NCBI GenBank assembly: GCA_964618215.1
Contig: CAZTZE010000024.1
Span: forward strand, 1-64,000
Reading direction: 5' to 3'
Length of the DNA stretch: 64,000 nt
DNA from: CG2-30-58-95 sp964618215
GTDB lineage: Bacteria > Chloroflexota > Anaerolineae > Anaerolineales > Villigracilaceae
The position numbers and the translations under genes are program-made. Positions 39,762 through 47,920 of this stretch are shown in pieces. Each line of letters begins with the position of its first letter. Within the stretch, counting starts at the first letter, position 1. A model generated the notes under the pieces. It was not told the DNA's origin. It worked only from the letters and a program-made list of their open reading frames with translations, and searched no databases.

Positions 39762-41683
39762 TGTCAGGTTATGGATTTATGATTCTCGCGGATGCAATTT
39801 TGACGCTCGTATCCATTGTATTTGGCATGATGCTGCGCCTCGAGATCATCTATAGTGAATATTCCCTGTTTGGATATTTCCTGAGAGAAATATGGCCGTT
39901 CATAATTTTTGCTGTTTTCCTGCGCCCCACAGTTTTTTATTTCACAGGAATCTATAAACATTTGTGGCGCTATGCAACATGGCGTGATTATATAGGGTTG
40001 GCAGAATCCATACTATTAGGCTCGATAATCCTTTCGTTGGCCACCCTGCTCATCATCTATCCTTTATGGATGTATACGTTTCCCCGCTCGCTGTTGATCC
40101 TTGAGGGGATGTTCAGCACATTCTTGTTAGGTGGTTGGAGGGTGATTCTTAAATTCTCAGAACGATACCCTGGCGACTTTAAATGGGACAAAACAGTATT
40201 CAGTGAATTCAGGCGGGTGTTGATCGTGGGCGCTGGATCTGCAGGCGCCCAAATGGCGCGTGAGCTTTGGGACAATCCTCAACTGAACCTCCGACCGGTT
40301 GCCATATTAGATGACGATCCACGAAAGATCGGCAGAAAGACTCAAGGGCTGCAAGTTTTTGGTCCCATCATAAAGTTACCTGAGATTATCCAGGCTCAGG
40401 GGATTGATGAGGTAATCATTGCTATCCCAAGCGCCGCGGAGCAAACTATTCAGAATCTCAGCCACATGTGTCAGGTTGCGCAAGTCTCGTACTCCGTAGT
40501 TCCTCCCCTTAGCAGCATTCTGGGCAACTCAGCTGACAGCTCATTTTCAAAGTTTCGCCTGCCTATGTCAATGCCTCAAATAACGGGAGAGGAAATCCAT
40601 GCAGTAGTCAGGGTAATGCAATCGCGCAATCTGAGCATTGGTGCTCAAACAATAGCTTTCGAAAAATCGGCGGCAGAGGTAGCTGAGGCTGATTATGCGG
40701 TGGCGGTTGCGAACGGTACGGCGGGGCTTCACCTGTGTATGGTTGCGGCGGGTGTTGGCCCGGATGACGAAGTAATTACAACACCGTTCAGTTTTGTCGC
40801 TTCTGCGAACTGCATACTTTATGAACGCGCTACTCCCGTTTTTGTGGATATTGATCCCGCCTCATTGAATATTGATCCGGGAAAAATCGAAAATGCAATA
40901 ACCCCGCGTACGCGCGCCATTATTCCTGTCCATGTGTTTGGGCAACCAGCGGATATGGATTCAATCCTAGAGATCGCCCATCGTCACAGTTTGGTAGTGA
41001 TCGAAGACGCGTGTGAAGCCATTGGAGCAGAGTATAAAGGGCGACGCGTTGGTGCGCTTGGCAAAGCTGGGGCGTTTGCCTTCTATCCCAACAAGCAAGC
41101 GACAGCCGGTGAGGGGGCTGTGCTGGTGACGAATGACGAAGAATGGGCTAACCTTTTTCGCAGTTTAAGGAATCAAGGTCGTGATCAGTTTGATGAGTGG
41201 TTGATGCACAGTCGTTTAGGGTATAACTATCGGTTGTCTGAATTAAATGCAGCCGTGGGCATGGTGCAGCTGAAGAGGATAGAAGATCTTTTACGCAAGC
41301 GAGAGAGTGTCGCCAACGAATATTTAAAGCGGTTGAGAAAGATCGAAGGGGTTTCCCCACTACGTTTAGCTCTTACTACAACGCGCATGAGTTGGTTTGT
41401 CTATCCCGTACGTTTTTCTGATGTAATCAACCGTGATCTTGTAATGACCCTTTTAGCCGAGCGAGGCATTCCTTCTCGACCCTATTTCACGCCTATTCAT
41501 TTGCAGCCTTTCTATCGAAAACAATTCGGGTACCAACAGGGTGACTTTCCAGAAAGTGAGAAGGCTGGAAATTCAATCTTAGCACTGCCATTCTATGCTG
41601 ATATGAAACCCGAAGAGGTTGCTTTGGTGTGCAATACGTTGACAGAAGTAGTTGGTGAAGTGAAATCCTCGGGAAGTAAGTAA
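39761..41683 (+). CDS. fusion of CapD/PglF membrane N-terminus with DegT aminotransferase
   Basis: A 640-residue chimera. Residues 1-130 hold four membrane segments and residues 152-250 the first Rossmann domain (V-L-I-V-G-A-G-S-A-G-A-Q-M, A-I-L-D-D-D-P-R-K-I-G) of the CapD/PglF family. The SDR catalytic domain that should follow is missing; from about 265 a complete DegT domain takes its place: A-V-A-N-G-T-A-G-L-H-L, V-V-I-E-D-A-C-E-A-I-G (Asp416) and F-Y-P-N-K-Q-A-T-A-G-E-G with Lys445 for PLP. It would be a membrane-held aminotransferase for a UDP-4-keto sugar, the product of the dehydratase at 29292. Start ATG overlaps the previous stop by 1 nt. Confidence 0.87.
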   Translation: MSGYGFMILADAILTLVSIVFGMMLRLEIIYSEYSLFGYFLREIWPFIIFAVFLRPTVFYFTGIYKHLWRYATWRDYIGLAESILLGSIILSLATLLIIYPLWMYTFPRSLLILEGMFSTFLLGGWRVILKFSERYPGDFKWDKTVFSEFRRVLIVGAGSAGAQMARELWDNPQLNLRPVAILDDDPRKIGRKTQGLQVFGPIIKLPEIIQAQGIDEVIIAIPSAAEQTIQNLSHMCQVAQVSYSVVPPLSSILGNSADSSFSKFRLPMSMPQITGEEIHAVVRVMQSRNLSIGAQTIAFEKSAAEVAEADYAVAVANGTAGLHLCMVAAGVGPDDEVITTPFSFVASANCILYERATPVFVDIDPASLNIDPGKIENAITPRTRAIIPVHVFGQPADMDSILEIAHRHSLVVIEDACEAIGAEYKGRRVGALGKAGAFAFYPNKQATAGEGAVLVTNDEEWANLFRSLRNQGRDQFDEWLMHSRLGYNYRLSELNAAVGMVQLKRIEDLLRKRESVANEYLKRLRKIEGVSPLRLALTTTRMSWFVYPVRFSDVINRDLVMTLLAERGIPSRPYFTPIHLQPFYRKQFGYQQGDFPESEKAGNSILALPFYADMKPEEVALVCNTLTEVVGEVKSSGSK

Positions 41684-41699
41684 GTGTCTTTCTCTTGAG

Positions 41700-41912
41700 T
41701 ATTGCTGGGGAGCAGAGGGAGGGGGGAGGCAGTAATTAGTCACCAGTAATCAGTCATCAGTAAGCAGTGATCAGTGAGCAGTGATCAGTGGTCAGTCAGG
41801 AAGGGGGGAAGGGGGCAGAGGGGCAGGGGGGAGAGGGTGCAAGGGAGCAGAGGGGAGAGGGGGGAGGGAGCAGTAATTAGTGAACAGTAATCAGTGATTA
41901 GTGATTAGTCAT
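41700..41912. repeat. 7-nt arrays of CAGTNAN units around a G-rich tract
   Basis: Ten 7-nt units of CAGTNAN type (CAGTAAT, CAGTCAT, CAGTGAT, CAGTGAG) at 41730-41799 and six at 41871-41912 flank a G-rich, irregular 7-8-nt repeat (AGAGGGG, CAGGGGG). No gene. A nucleotidyltransferase remnant follows. Confidence 0.9.
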
Positions 41913-41957
41913 CCGTTTCGAGTGAACGAGTAGAGGGGTGCGTGATGAAATTGTGCC

Positions 41958-42209
41958 ATGACAGAGAAAAAGCCCAAACGTCCGTCGAATGTATCTTTGT
42001 ATGGGGAGGCTTGCTTGCGCGCCTTGGCCAGGGCAGGATTGGGCGATAACATCTCGTTGGGCGGCGCGTTGGGCTTGTTGCATTCCAAGGAATTCCTAAC
42101 CCGGACAAGCCGAAACCAAAAGAGATTTACCACGAAGGACACGACCCCCAAAGACCGGGGGCAGGCGATACACAAAGAAAACTCCAAGAACCTTCGTGTC
42201 CCTTTGTGA
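41958..42209 (+). pseudogene. N-terminal remnant of an AbiEii-like nucleotidyltransferase
   Basis: The first 45 residues (V-S-L-Y-G-E-A-C-L-R-A-L-A-R-A-G-L-G-D and N-I-S-L-G-G-A-L-G-L-L-H) look like the start of an AbiEii-type nucleotidyltransferase, up to the G-G-A motif. The acidic active-site strand is lost because CACGAAGG/CACAAAGG-type repeat sequence begins at about 42105 and supplies the remaining residues. Confidence 0.55.
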
Positions 42210-42680
42210 CCTTTGTGGTGAATTTTCTTGCACAAAAACAAGAATTTCACTAATTCGTGCAATTCGATGCCAAGGACTTTCGATATTCTCGAATTCCGTA
42301 CATTGTTGACTGCACTGCAGAAAGGTCGTTTTACCACGCCGTTCGTGCCGCGAACACTGGCGGCATCAGCAAAGCGATCCTGTGGACGCCGGCCGTTTCT
42401 CCCCGGCGGGACGGGTCTCTCAGCCCGAACGGGGTGCGAGACGGCAGAGCGCACGGAGTACACAGAGAAATTTTGGTTCTCTGGGATTTCCCGCCTGCGG
42501 CGACTTCGCCGTGATTCGTACCGAGTAGGCCTTCGGCACGGATTGCACGGATTTCACGGAGCCACGGAGCAACGGAACTACACGGAAAAGCACGGATAAG
42601 TTCCGTTTCCCATCTTCCATCATCCATTATCCTGACGCGTCGTGATACAATGGAAATGAGATGAAAGGAGTGTAAGCGAA
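42110..42680. repeat. gene-free stretch of nested dispersed repeats
   Basis: It contains a CACGAAGG/CCTTTGTG inverted repeat (42117-42245), a 50-nt unit shared with 43918 (42250-42300), a REP-like copy in minus orientation with an insert (42339-42445), a short ACCGAGTAGGCCTTCGGCAC copy (42517) inside CACGGATT-type units, and just before the next gene a possible TACAAT -10 box at about 42647. No coding sequence is supported. Confidence 0.78.
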
Positions 42681-42977
42681 ATGGTTGAAATGGTTGCGCT
42701 GGAAACACAGATACCTGAAGATATATTTTTGACCTTGCAGGCCCGCGGTATGTTCAAAACGGTTCTTGCGGAACGCTCTAGACAACTTTTAGCAATCCGT
42801 TTTTACCAGGAACGGGTATTATCCTTAGGCAAAGCGGCTCGACTTGCGGGAATGGGTCTTTGGGACTTTGTAGAATTCCTATCAACCAATCAGGTGCCTG
42901 TAATCGACCATAGCGAAGAAGAATTGGTCGTTGAGTTCGCGGCTGTCGATCAAATAGCAGGGGAGTTGGGCGCGTGA
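42681..42977 (+). CDS. UPF0175 family antitoxin
   Basis: A 98-residue protein of the UPF0175 group: R-F-Y-Q-E-R-V-L-S-L-G-K-A-A-R-L-A-G-M-G-L-W-D-F-V-E-F-L is its helix-turn-helix. These proteins accompany DUF3368 PIN-like toxins, which is the case here. AAAGGAG precedes the ATG. Its TGA overlaps the GTG start of the partner. Confidence 0.85.
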   Translation: MVEMVALETQIPEDIFLTLQARGMFKTVLAERSRQLLAIRFYQERVLSLGKAARLAGMGLWDFVEFLSTNQVPVIDHSEEELVVEFAAVDQIAGELGA

Positions 42978-43456
42978 TCGTCGTTTCCAATGCTACACCA
43001 CTGATTGGATTGACGAAAATCGGCAAATTGGAATTCTTGAAGGATTATTTTGGCACGGTACGAATTCCTGGATCCGTTTATGCTGAGGTGGTCACAGATG
43101 CAAGGAGCCGTCCAGGGGCATTAGAAGTTAGCCAGGCTGCGTGGATCATCACGCAAGCACCTGTAGATCGGACTAAAGTTGATTACCTGCGGGCTGATTT
43201 GGATGCAGGAGAGGCAGAAGTCCTTGTTTTGGCTGAAGAATTATCGGCGGATTGGATACTTTTGGATGAGACAAAGGCACGGTTAGCAGCAGATTTACTG
43301 GGTTTTCGGTATATTGGCACAATCGGTTTGCTCCTTTTGGCGAAGAGAATGGGGAAGGTTGAAATGGTTCGCCCGCTTTTGGATGAGCTTAGGGAAGAGA
43401 AATTCTACATCAGTGAACGAGTGTATCAGTTGACGTTGGGGCAGGCAGGGGAATAA
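42974..43456 (+). CDS. DUF3368 PIN-like toxin
   Basis: A 160-residue protein: V-V-S-N-A-T-P-L-I-G-L-T-K-I-G at the start, D-A-G-E-A-E-V-L-V-L-A-E-E and I-L-L-D-E-T-K-A-R mark DUF3368, a PIN-fold nuclease relative. GTG start overlapping the antitoxin stop (GTGA). Complete pair, so probably functional. Target RNA unknown. Confidence 0.85.
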   Translation: MIVVSNATPLIGLTKIGKLEFLKDYFGTVRIPGSVYAEVVTDARSRPGALEVSQAAWIITQAPVDRTKVDYLRADLDAGEAEVLVLAEELSADWILLDETKARLAADLLGFRYIGTIGLLLLAKRMGKVEMVRPLLDELREEKFYISERVYQLTLGQAGE

Positions 43457-44187
43457 TAGGGAATCACGAAGGAGTACTTCGTGAGAGTGCAGGCGGACTT
43501 ACACGGGGCCACGGAAATGCACGAAATCTCACGGACAAGGGCAACAGAGACAGTGCGTGAGCAGGTCATGAAGACCGTCCAGGAAGTTCTTCGATCTTAT
43601 GGCGAGGTCGAGACTCGGTAGCTCCACAATAAATCGTGGTCGTTCCCAATACTCGGAAACTGGACACGGATTACCGAGTAGGCCTTCGGCACGGACGAAC
43701 ACGGATAAACCCTTTAAAAATTCCATGACATTCCGCGTAATCCGTGAAATCCGTGTACAAAATGCTCTTTTTGTTGGATCAAATAATCGTCCACGATTAA
43801 GTGCAGTCCTACCCGTACGTGTGAGTCGCATCGAAATCGAGAAAGGGAACTTGTTCCCTGGCGACCTGGCTCGACCGCCTGCACTGGTTGTGGTTTACGC
43901 TGAAAGAAGATTTCCACAATTCGAGCAATTCGATGCCGAAGACTTTCGATATTCTCGAGTTCCGCAGCATGGACGAGCGCGCTGGGAGTTTTTAGGGCGC
44001 AAAAGTCACTGCCCAGGATGATTCGCGCATCACGCCAGTGGGCAACCCCCCGAGGGGGGCAGGGTGGCTGCTGACCCATGCGCAGCACCTACTCGGCAGG
44101 GTGCTTCCCTAAAGGGACGCTACGCGGTCGCAAAGGCCTGCTCGGCGGCAGGCCAAACTTGAAAGAGGCAATTCCAGCCTCTCTTGA
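43457..44187. repeat. 730-nt gene-free stretch of repeats and gene debris
   Basis: It carries CACGGA/CACGAA-type units (43500-43540 and 43670-43765) with an ACCGAGTAGGCCTTCGGCAC insert at 43675, a short stretch encoding W-L-D-R-L-H-W-L-W at 43866-43892 that matches the start of the O-antigen ligase at 45547 (22 identical nt), the 50-nt unit shared with 42250 (43918-43968), and a full GGGTGCTTCCCTAAAGGG repeat copy at 44097-44155. A long open frame at 43599 has no coding look. Confidence 0.75.
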
Positions 44188-44907
44188 TCACAAGAAGCGC
44201 TTGATCTCCATCTCCAGGGAACGAGGAAAGTCGCGCATAATGGCCCAGTGGCTTCTGGGCAGGAATTCCTTCAGCTCCTTTTCGAAATTAATCCTGGATC
44301 CTTTCAAAACTTCCAATGTGCTGTTCAGAACGTCTCTCCGTTCAGGTGGGAGCAGGTTGGCCCGCAAGATGAAGTACAGGTCGTAGAAATCGCGGGCTTT
44401 CTTTCTAGAGAGCAGCGCTTGGATCTTTTCGTCAACCAATTGCTCTCTGTCCAGTGCGATGACAATGAAGGCCGGAATGAGATCGGAAGTGATCATTATT
44501 GCTTCGCCTCGCTTTTCACCTTCGCGCAGGGAGATCTCCAATTGAACGGCTATGGACTCATGATTGGTCTGGAAGGTGACAATAGCGAGGTAGCCGCCGG
44601 AAGTCAGTGTGGCTTCTGCCAGATCAACCTTGATATTCTCCTGATTGATGGCTGTCAGTGTACCCAGGATAGCTTCTTCAATAGCAGAAATATCCCGAGT
44701 GGCAGAACTGAAGTCCATATCCTCTGAAAAACGTGGGCTGTTGTAGATGATTCGCAATGCTGTCCCGCCCTTGAAGTAGATTTGGTCTGTTCCGGCTTGT
44801 TGGTAGAAATACGAAAGGAAGAGATGTTGAAAATATTCACGGCGGAGATTGAGGACAGTGGTCTGCAGTTTCACAGCCAGCGACTGGAGGACTTGCTCGG
44901 TGATCAT
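44188..44907 (-). CDS. AbiEii/AbiGii-family nucleotidyltransferase toxin
   Basis: Minus-strand, 239 residues. Y-F-K-G-G-T-A-L-R-I-I-Y and R-F-S-E-D-M-D-F-S hold the nucleotidyltransferase active site (Gly-Gly and Asp-x-Asp); D-E-K-I-Q-A-L-L-S-R-K-K-A-R-D-F-Y-D-L-Y is the family's second conserved segment. AbiEii toxins modify tRNA or other targets with nucleotides and cause growth arrest. Its ATG overlaps the stop of the AbiEi-like antitoxin gene by 4 nt. Confidence 0.87.
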   Translation of the reverse strand: MITEQVLQSLAVKLQTTVLNLRREYFQHLFLSYFYQQAGTDQIYFKGGTALRIIYNSPRFSEDMDFSSATRDISAIEEAILGTLTAINQENIKVDLAEATLTSGGYLAIVTFQTNHESIAVQLEISLREGEKRGEAIMITSDLIPAFIVIALDREQLVDEKIQALLSRKKARDFYDLYFILRANLLPPERRDVLNSTLEVLKGSRINFEKELKEFLPRSHWAIMRDFPRSLEMEIKRFL

Positions 44908-45500
44908 AGCATCTCCTTGAGGAGTTTGTCCAAACCTGGCCTTTGATACAGGCTGGAATAGTGGAAGGTTTTTTGTTTATCGAGATCAACCAGGTACAAA
45001 CGCTCGTTAGCAGGTTTCTTGCCCAGGGAGACAAAGTACAGGTAGTCCACCACGGCCTTTTCTGGTTCTGCCAGCAAGATGGTTCGCCCGGCCCTCTTTA
45101 CCGGGAGATAGCCAAGAAAGGCTTGTCGCTTGATCGTGAAGTAAGAATACGCTTTCTCTTCAATTTCAAAAATGCGTGTCGGCTTAGTGGTGGCCGATGT
45201 GATGACATAGGGCATTTCGGGCAGGATATTGTACGCGGCCAAAGCGTACTCGAAGGAGAGGTAAGAGGGCCGGTAGAGCAGGTTGGCGATCTCTTCTTCC
45301 GGAGGCGGGTCGGTTTTCAGGGTGTATAGGCCTTTCTTTAAACGCCAGAAGAGGCCGGCGCGGGTATATTCCTCCAGAAAATATTTGGTCTGAAAGCGAT
45401 TGGTGTGGAAAATGCGCTGGAAATCCTGTGGTGTGAATAAAGCCACTTTCTTGCTCAATAGTTCCTGGCGTACAGATAATGGTTTCATCAAGGCGCACAT
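44904..45500 (-). CDS. AbiEi-like antitoxin
   Basis: Minus-strand, 198 residues; the partner of the AbiEii gene. The N-terminus (F-T-P-Q-D-F-Q-R-I-F-H-T-N-R and L-K-K-G-L-Y-T-L) is a winged-helix domain, followed by the AbiEi C-terminal region (Y-R-P-S-Y-L-S-F-E-Y-A-L-A-A-Y). Antitoxins of this kind repress their own operon. An ATG at 45488 would shorten it by 4 residues. It is divergent from the O-antigen ligase gene, with only 46 nt between. Confidence 0.82.
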   Translation of the reverse strand: MCALMKPLSVRQELLSKKVALFTPQDFQRIFHTNRFQTKYFLEEYTRAGLFWRLKKGLYTLKTDPPPEEEIANLLYRPSYLSFEYALAAYNILPEMPYVITSATTKPTRIFEIEEKAYSYFTIKRQAFLGYLPVKRAGRTILLAEPEKAVVDYLYFVSLGKKPANERLYLVDLDKQKTFHYSSLYQRPGLDKLLKEML

Positions 45501-45546
45501 AATTACTCCTTTCTGAAACGATTATATCATAACGATCCTTTTCCCC

Positions 45547-47007
45547 ATGTCCCGACGTCGCTTCTTCCCCTCCCTCCTTTACTGGCTCGACCGCCTGCAC
45601 TGGCTCTGGCTGGCGCTGGCCGCGCCGTTCATGCTTTTCCCCTCCCCGAATCGCAGCCTGGCAATGTTGATCGTGCCGGGGTCCTGGCTGCTGCATTGGC
45701 TTGTACTCGGCCGGCAGTCGTTTCACGCCCCACACTCCACGCTTCACCCTCCTCGCTCCACCCTCCACGCTCCACCCTCCACGCTCCACACCCTAACACC
45801 CACTCCCCTCAACACCGCGCTCCTTCTGCTGGCGCTGATGGTGCTGGTCAGCGAATGGGCGACCTTTGATATGGCTTACAGCCTGCCGAAGATCAGCGGG
45901 ATGGTGCTGGGATTGGGGGTCTTTTTTGCTGTGGCGCGGGAGGGTGAACGGTCAAGGGGCTGGTGGCTAAGTCTGCTGGCATTCTTTGGAATCGGCCTGG
46001 GAATTGCTGGGTTGGGATCCTTGGGCACGCGTTGGGCTTCCTCTAAAATTGCCTTGCTGGAACCGATAGTCACTCGTTTGCCGAAGCTGATCACAGGGTT
46101 GCAGGGGGCGGAATCGGGTTTTCATCCCAACGAGGTGGCCGGGGCGTTGATCTGGGTGCTGCCGGTGATGGTTGCTTTGAGCGTGTATTTTGTTATACCC
46201 TTGAGGAACTCCCCCTCTCCCAAACTGGGGAGAGGGGGTTGGGGGGTGAGGGCGTTGCTCTGGCTGGTAACGTTCTTCGTGGGGGCGGTTTTCGTCTTGA
46301 CGCAATCGCGGGGTGGGTACATCGGCCTGGCCTTGACCCTGCCGTTGCTGATCCTGATCGCCCTGCCGCGAAGATGGCGATGGTACAGCCTGATCGCCTT
46401 CGTCGTTCTTGCGATCCTTCTTGGTTTCTTCGTTGCTTCCCGCTGGGAGGCGGTGCGCGCCTGGGTGGCGGGCAGTGACCTGGCCGCTGACCCGGCGCTT
46501 TCTCTGAACTCTCTCGAAGGCCGCCTGGAAGTGTGGTCACGGGCGATCTACGGCATCCAGGATTTCCCCTTTACCGGCATGGGGATGAACGCCTTCCGCA
46601 AGGTGGTGCCGGTACTTTATCCGCTGTTCCTGGTTTCGCCGGATGTGGATATCGGTCATGCCCACAACGAGTTCCTGCAGGCTGCGCTGGATTTGGGCAT
46701 CCCTGGCTTGATTGCCTTTATTGCTATTTACATTATCGCATTCTGGATGCTGGTGGACATCTGGCGAAACGTGCCAACGTTCAACGCCTGCCCTCCCGGA
46801 AGGACACCAGGACGGTGTGAGTATAGTCGAAGGATTCAACGTGCAACGTTATTAGGTTTGGGCGGCGGATTGCTGGCACATATGCTGTATGGCCTGACCG
46901 ACGCGGTCGCGCTGGGCGCCAAGCCGGGTTTGCTTTTTTGGATGCTTTTGGGGTTGATCGCCGGGCTGTATGAGCAGATGCGTGCGCGAGAAAGCCTGGC
47001 TGCATGA
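45547..47007 (+). CDS. O-antigen ligase family protein with three in-frame repeat inserts
   Basis: A 486-residue membrane protein with the Wzy_C signature G-H-A-H-N-E-F-L-Q-A-A-L-D-L-G-I-P-G and Q-S-R-G-G-Y-I-G-L, and about 11-12 hydrophobic segments. Three loops carry repeat-derived peptide: 7-nt CTCCACG/CTCCACC units encode S-T-L-H-A-P-P-S-T-L-H at about residues 58-85; a CCCCCTCTCCC hairpin repeat gives S-P-S-P-K-L-G-R-G-G-W-G-V at about 220-236; and a CTCCCGGAAGGACACC repeat set between NNCAACG units gives P-P-G-R-T-P-G-R-C-E-Y-S-R-R at about 413-433. The frame stays open through all three. The His-Asn motif is intact, so the protein may still work. Confidence 0.87.
   Translation: MSRRRFFPSLLYWLDRLHWLWLALAAPFMLFPSPNRSLAMLIVPGSWLLHWLVLGRQSFHAPHSTLHPPRSTLHAPPSTLHTLTPTPLNTALLLLALMVLVSEWATFDMAYSLPKISGMVLGLGVFFAVAREGERSRGWWLSLLAFFGIGLGIAGLGSLGTRWASSKIALLEPIVTRLPKLITGLQGAESGFHPNEVAGALIWVLPVMVALSVYFVIPLRNSPSPKLGRGGWGVRALLWLVTFFVGAVFVLTQSRGGYIGLALTLPLLILIALPRRWRWYSLIAFVVLAILLGFFVASRWEAVRAWVAGSDLAADPALSLNSLEGRLEVWSRAIYGIQDFPFTGMGMNAFRKVVPVLYPLFLVSPDVDIGHAHNEFLQAALDLGIPGLIAFIAIYIIAFWMLVDIWRNVPTFNACPPGRTPGRCEYSRRIQRATLLGLGGGLLAHMLYGLTDAVALGAKPGLLFWMLLGLIAGLYEQMRARESLAA
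45722..45796. repeat. 7-nt tandem repeat inside O-antigen ligase gene
   Basis: CTCCACG and CTCCACC units alternate, preceded by looser CACGCCC/CACTCCA units. Seven-nt units repeat every seven codons, giving the repeated H-A-P-P-S-T-L peptide in a loop between membrane segments. Confidence 0.92.
46209..46252. repeat. C-rich hairpin repeat inside O-antigen ligase gene
   Basis: CCCCCTCTCCC and GGGAGAGGGGG form an 11-bp stem around CAAACT-G, followed by TTGGGGGGTGAGGGCG. The type is common in intergenic DNA of many bacteria. Here it lies in frame in a cytoplasmic or periplasmic loop. Confidence 0.85.
46770..46848. repeat. CTCCCGGAAGG repeat within 7-nt units, inside O-antigen ligase gene
   Basis: NNCAACG units (GCCAACG, TTCAACG) at 46770-46786 and (TTCAACG, TGCAACG) at 46834-46847 flank a CTCCCGGAAGGACACC-AGGACGGTGTGAG segment (46793-46821). 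The latter recurs in the intergenic 53330-53358 with two differences. Confidence 0.82.
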
Positions 47008-47102
47008 TAAAATTGAGGCGCAATTGCCAGTTCAGGTATAAGAAAGTGTTTTGAGAATTCAAAAATAAACCGGGGATGAACAGAGATAAAGGTAAGTGAC
47101 TT

Positions 47103-47450
47103 ATGAGTACGGCCATGTGTTCACAAGAGTGTATTCGTTTGAGCCAGGATGAGCGCGAAAAGCTCAACCCTCTTTTTTCCGAATACTTAGACAGGTTTTC
47201 GGATGCGACTGTCTATCTATTCGGCTCTCGTGTTCACCCAGAGCAAAGGGGAGGCGATTTAGATCTGCTCGTCCTTTCTCGACAAGCGGTACCCTATGCC
47301 TATGATCTAGCGAAAGGGTTGCGAATCGCAATCAAAGAAGCCCTGGGGGATCAAAGAGTGGATATTTTGATTTCACCTGACCTCCCGGCACACGCTCAGA
47401 TGCCTTTTATCCGCCTTGCCTTGTTGGAGAGCGTACAAATATGGCCTTGA
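47103..47450 (+). CDS. MNT-domain nucleotidyltransferase (antitoxin of HEPN-MNT pair)
   Basis: A 115-residue minimal nucleotidyltransferase: V-Y-L-F-G-S-R-V-H-P-E-Q-R-G-G-D-L-D-L-L-V-L has the Gly-Ser and the Asp-x-Asp motif. Together with the HEPN protein behind it (10-nt overlap), it forms a HEPN-MNT pair, in which the MNT protein usually AMPylates and silences the HEPN toxin. The start lies behind a 95-nt gap with a TGATAAAAT box near 47003. Confidence 0.85.
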   Translation: MSTAMCSQECIRLSQDEREKLNPLFSEYLDRFSDATVYLFGSRVHPEQRGGDLDLLVLSRQAVPYAYDLAKGLRIAIKEALGDQRVDILISPDLPAHAQMPFIRLALLESVQIWP

Positions 47451-47920
47451 CCGAGAAAGAGCGGCTATCCCTGGAAAATGCCCTGGAGCAGATCGCGCTA
47501 GCCGAAAAAGCCGCCCAGGCTTTATGGTTTTCATACCAGCGCTGTCCAGAAATCGGCGACGAAAAAGATTTCAGTGAGGTAGATTGGGAACGATGGGATG
47601 CCCTTACCGCCCGCTTTGCCCGTCTGGTGGATATCCTTACTCAACGTGTCTTTCGAGCGATTGATGTGGCTGAATTCATACCCGCTGATTCGACCTTTAT
47701 TGACCGTATCAATCGGGCCGAGAAACGCGGTTACATTCGATCTGCACTTACATGGAAAGAGATTCGAGAAATACGGAACCAGATTGTCCATGAATACACG
47801 ATTCAACATATTCTGGCACTCTTACAGGACACGTATGCACATGTTCCGGAAATTCTTGAAAGTGTAAAGCGGTTGGGTGAATACAAGAAAGAGATCGAGA
47901 AAAGATTAACACGTGATTGA
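47441..47920 (+). CDS. HEPN-domain toxin
   Basis: A 159-residue helical protein. E-I-R-N-Q-I-V-H-E-Y contains the R-x4-H catalytic motif of HEPN ribonucleases (Arg-Asn-Gln-Ile-Val-His). It overlaps the MNT gene in front by 10 nt and the next gene behind by 8 nt. The pair sits between two glycan genes, so may have inserted there. Confidence 0.83.
   Translation: MALTEKERLSLENALEQIALAEKAAQALWFSYQRCPEIGDEKDFSEVDWERWDALTARFARLVDILTQRVFRAIDVAEFIPADSTFIDRINRAEKRGYIRSALTWKEIREIRNQIVHEYTIQHILALLQDTYAHVPEILESVKRLGEYKKEIEKRLTRD

Noticed and set aside
43599..44021. 140-codon + strand open frame
   Set aside because: It spans several dispersed repeats and has no coding character; treated as repeat debris.
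44248..44727. 159-codon + strand open frame opposite the AbiEii gene
   Set aside because: Shadow of the minus-strand AbiEii gene, whose motifs are clear.
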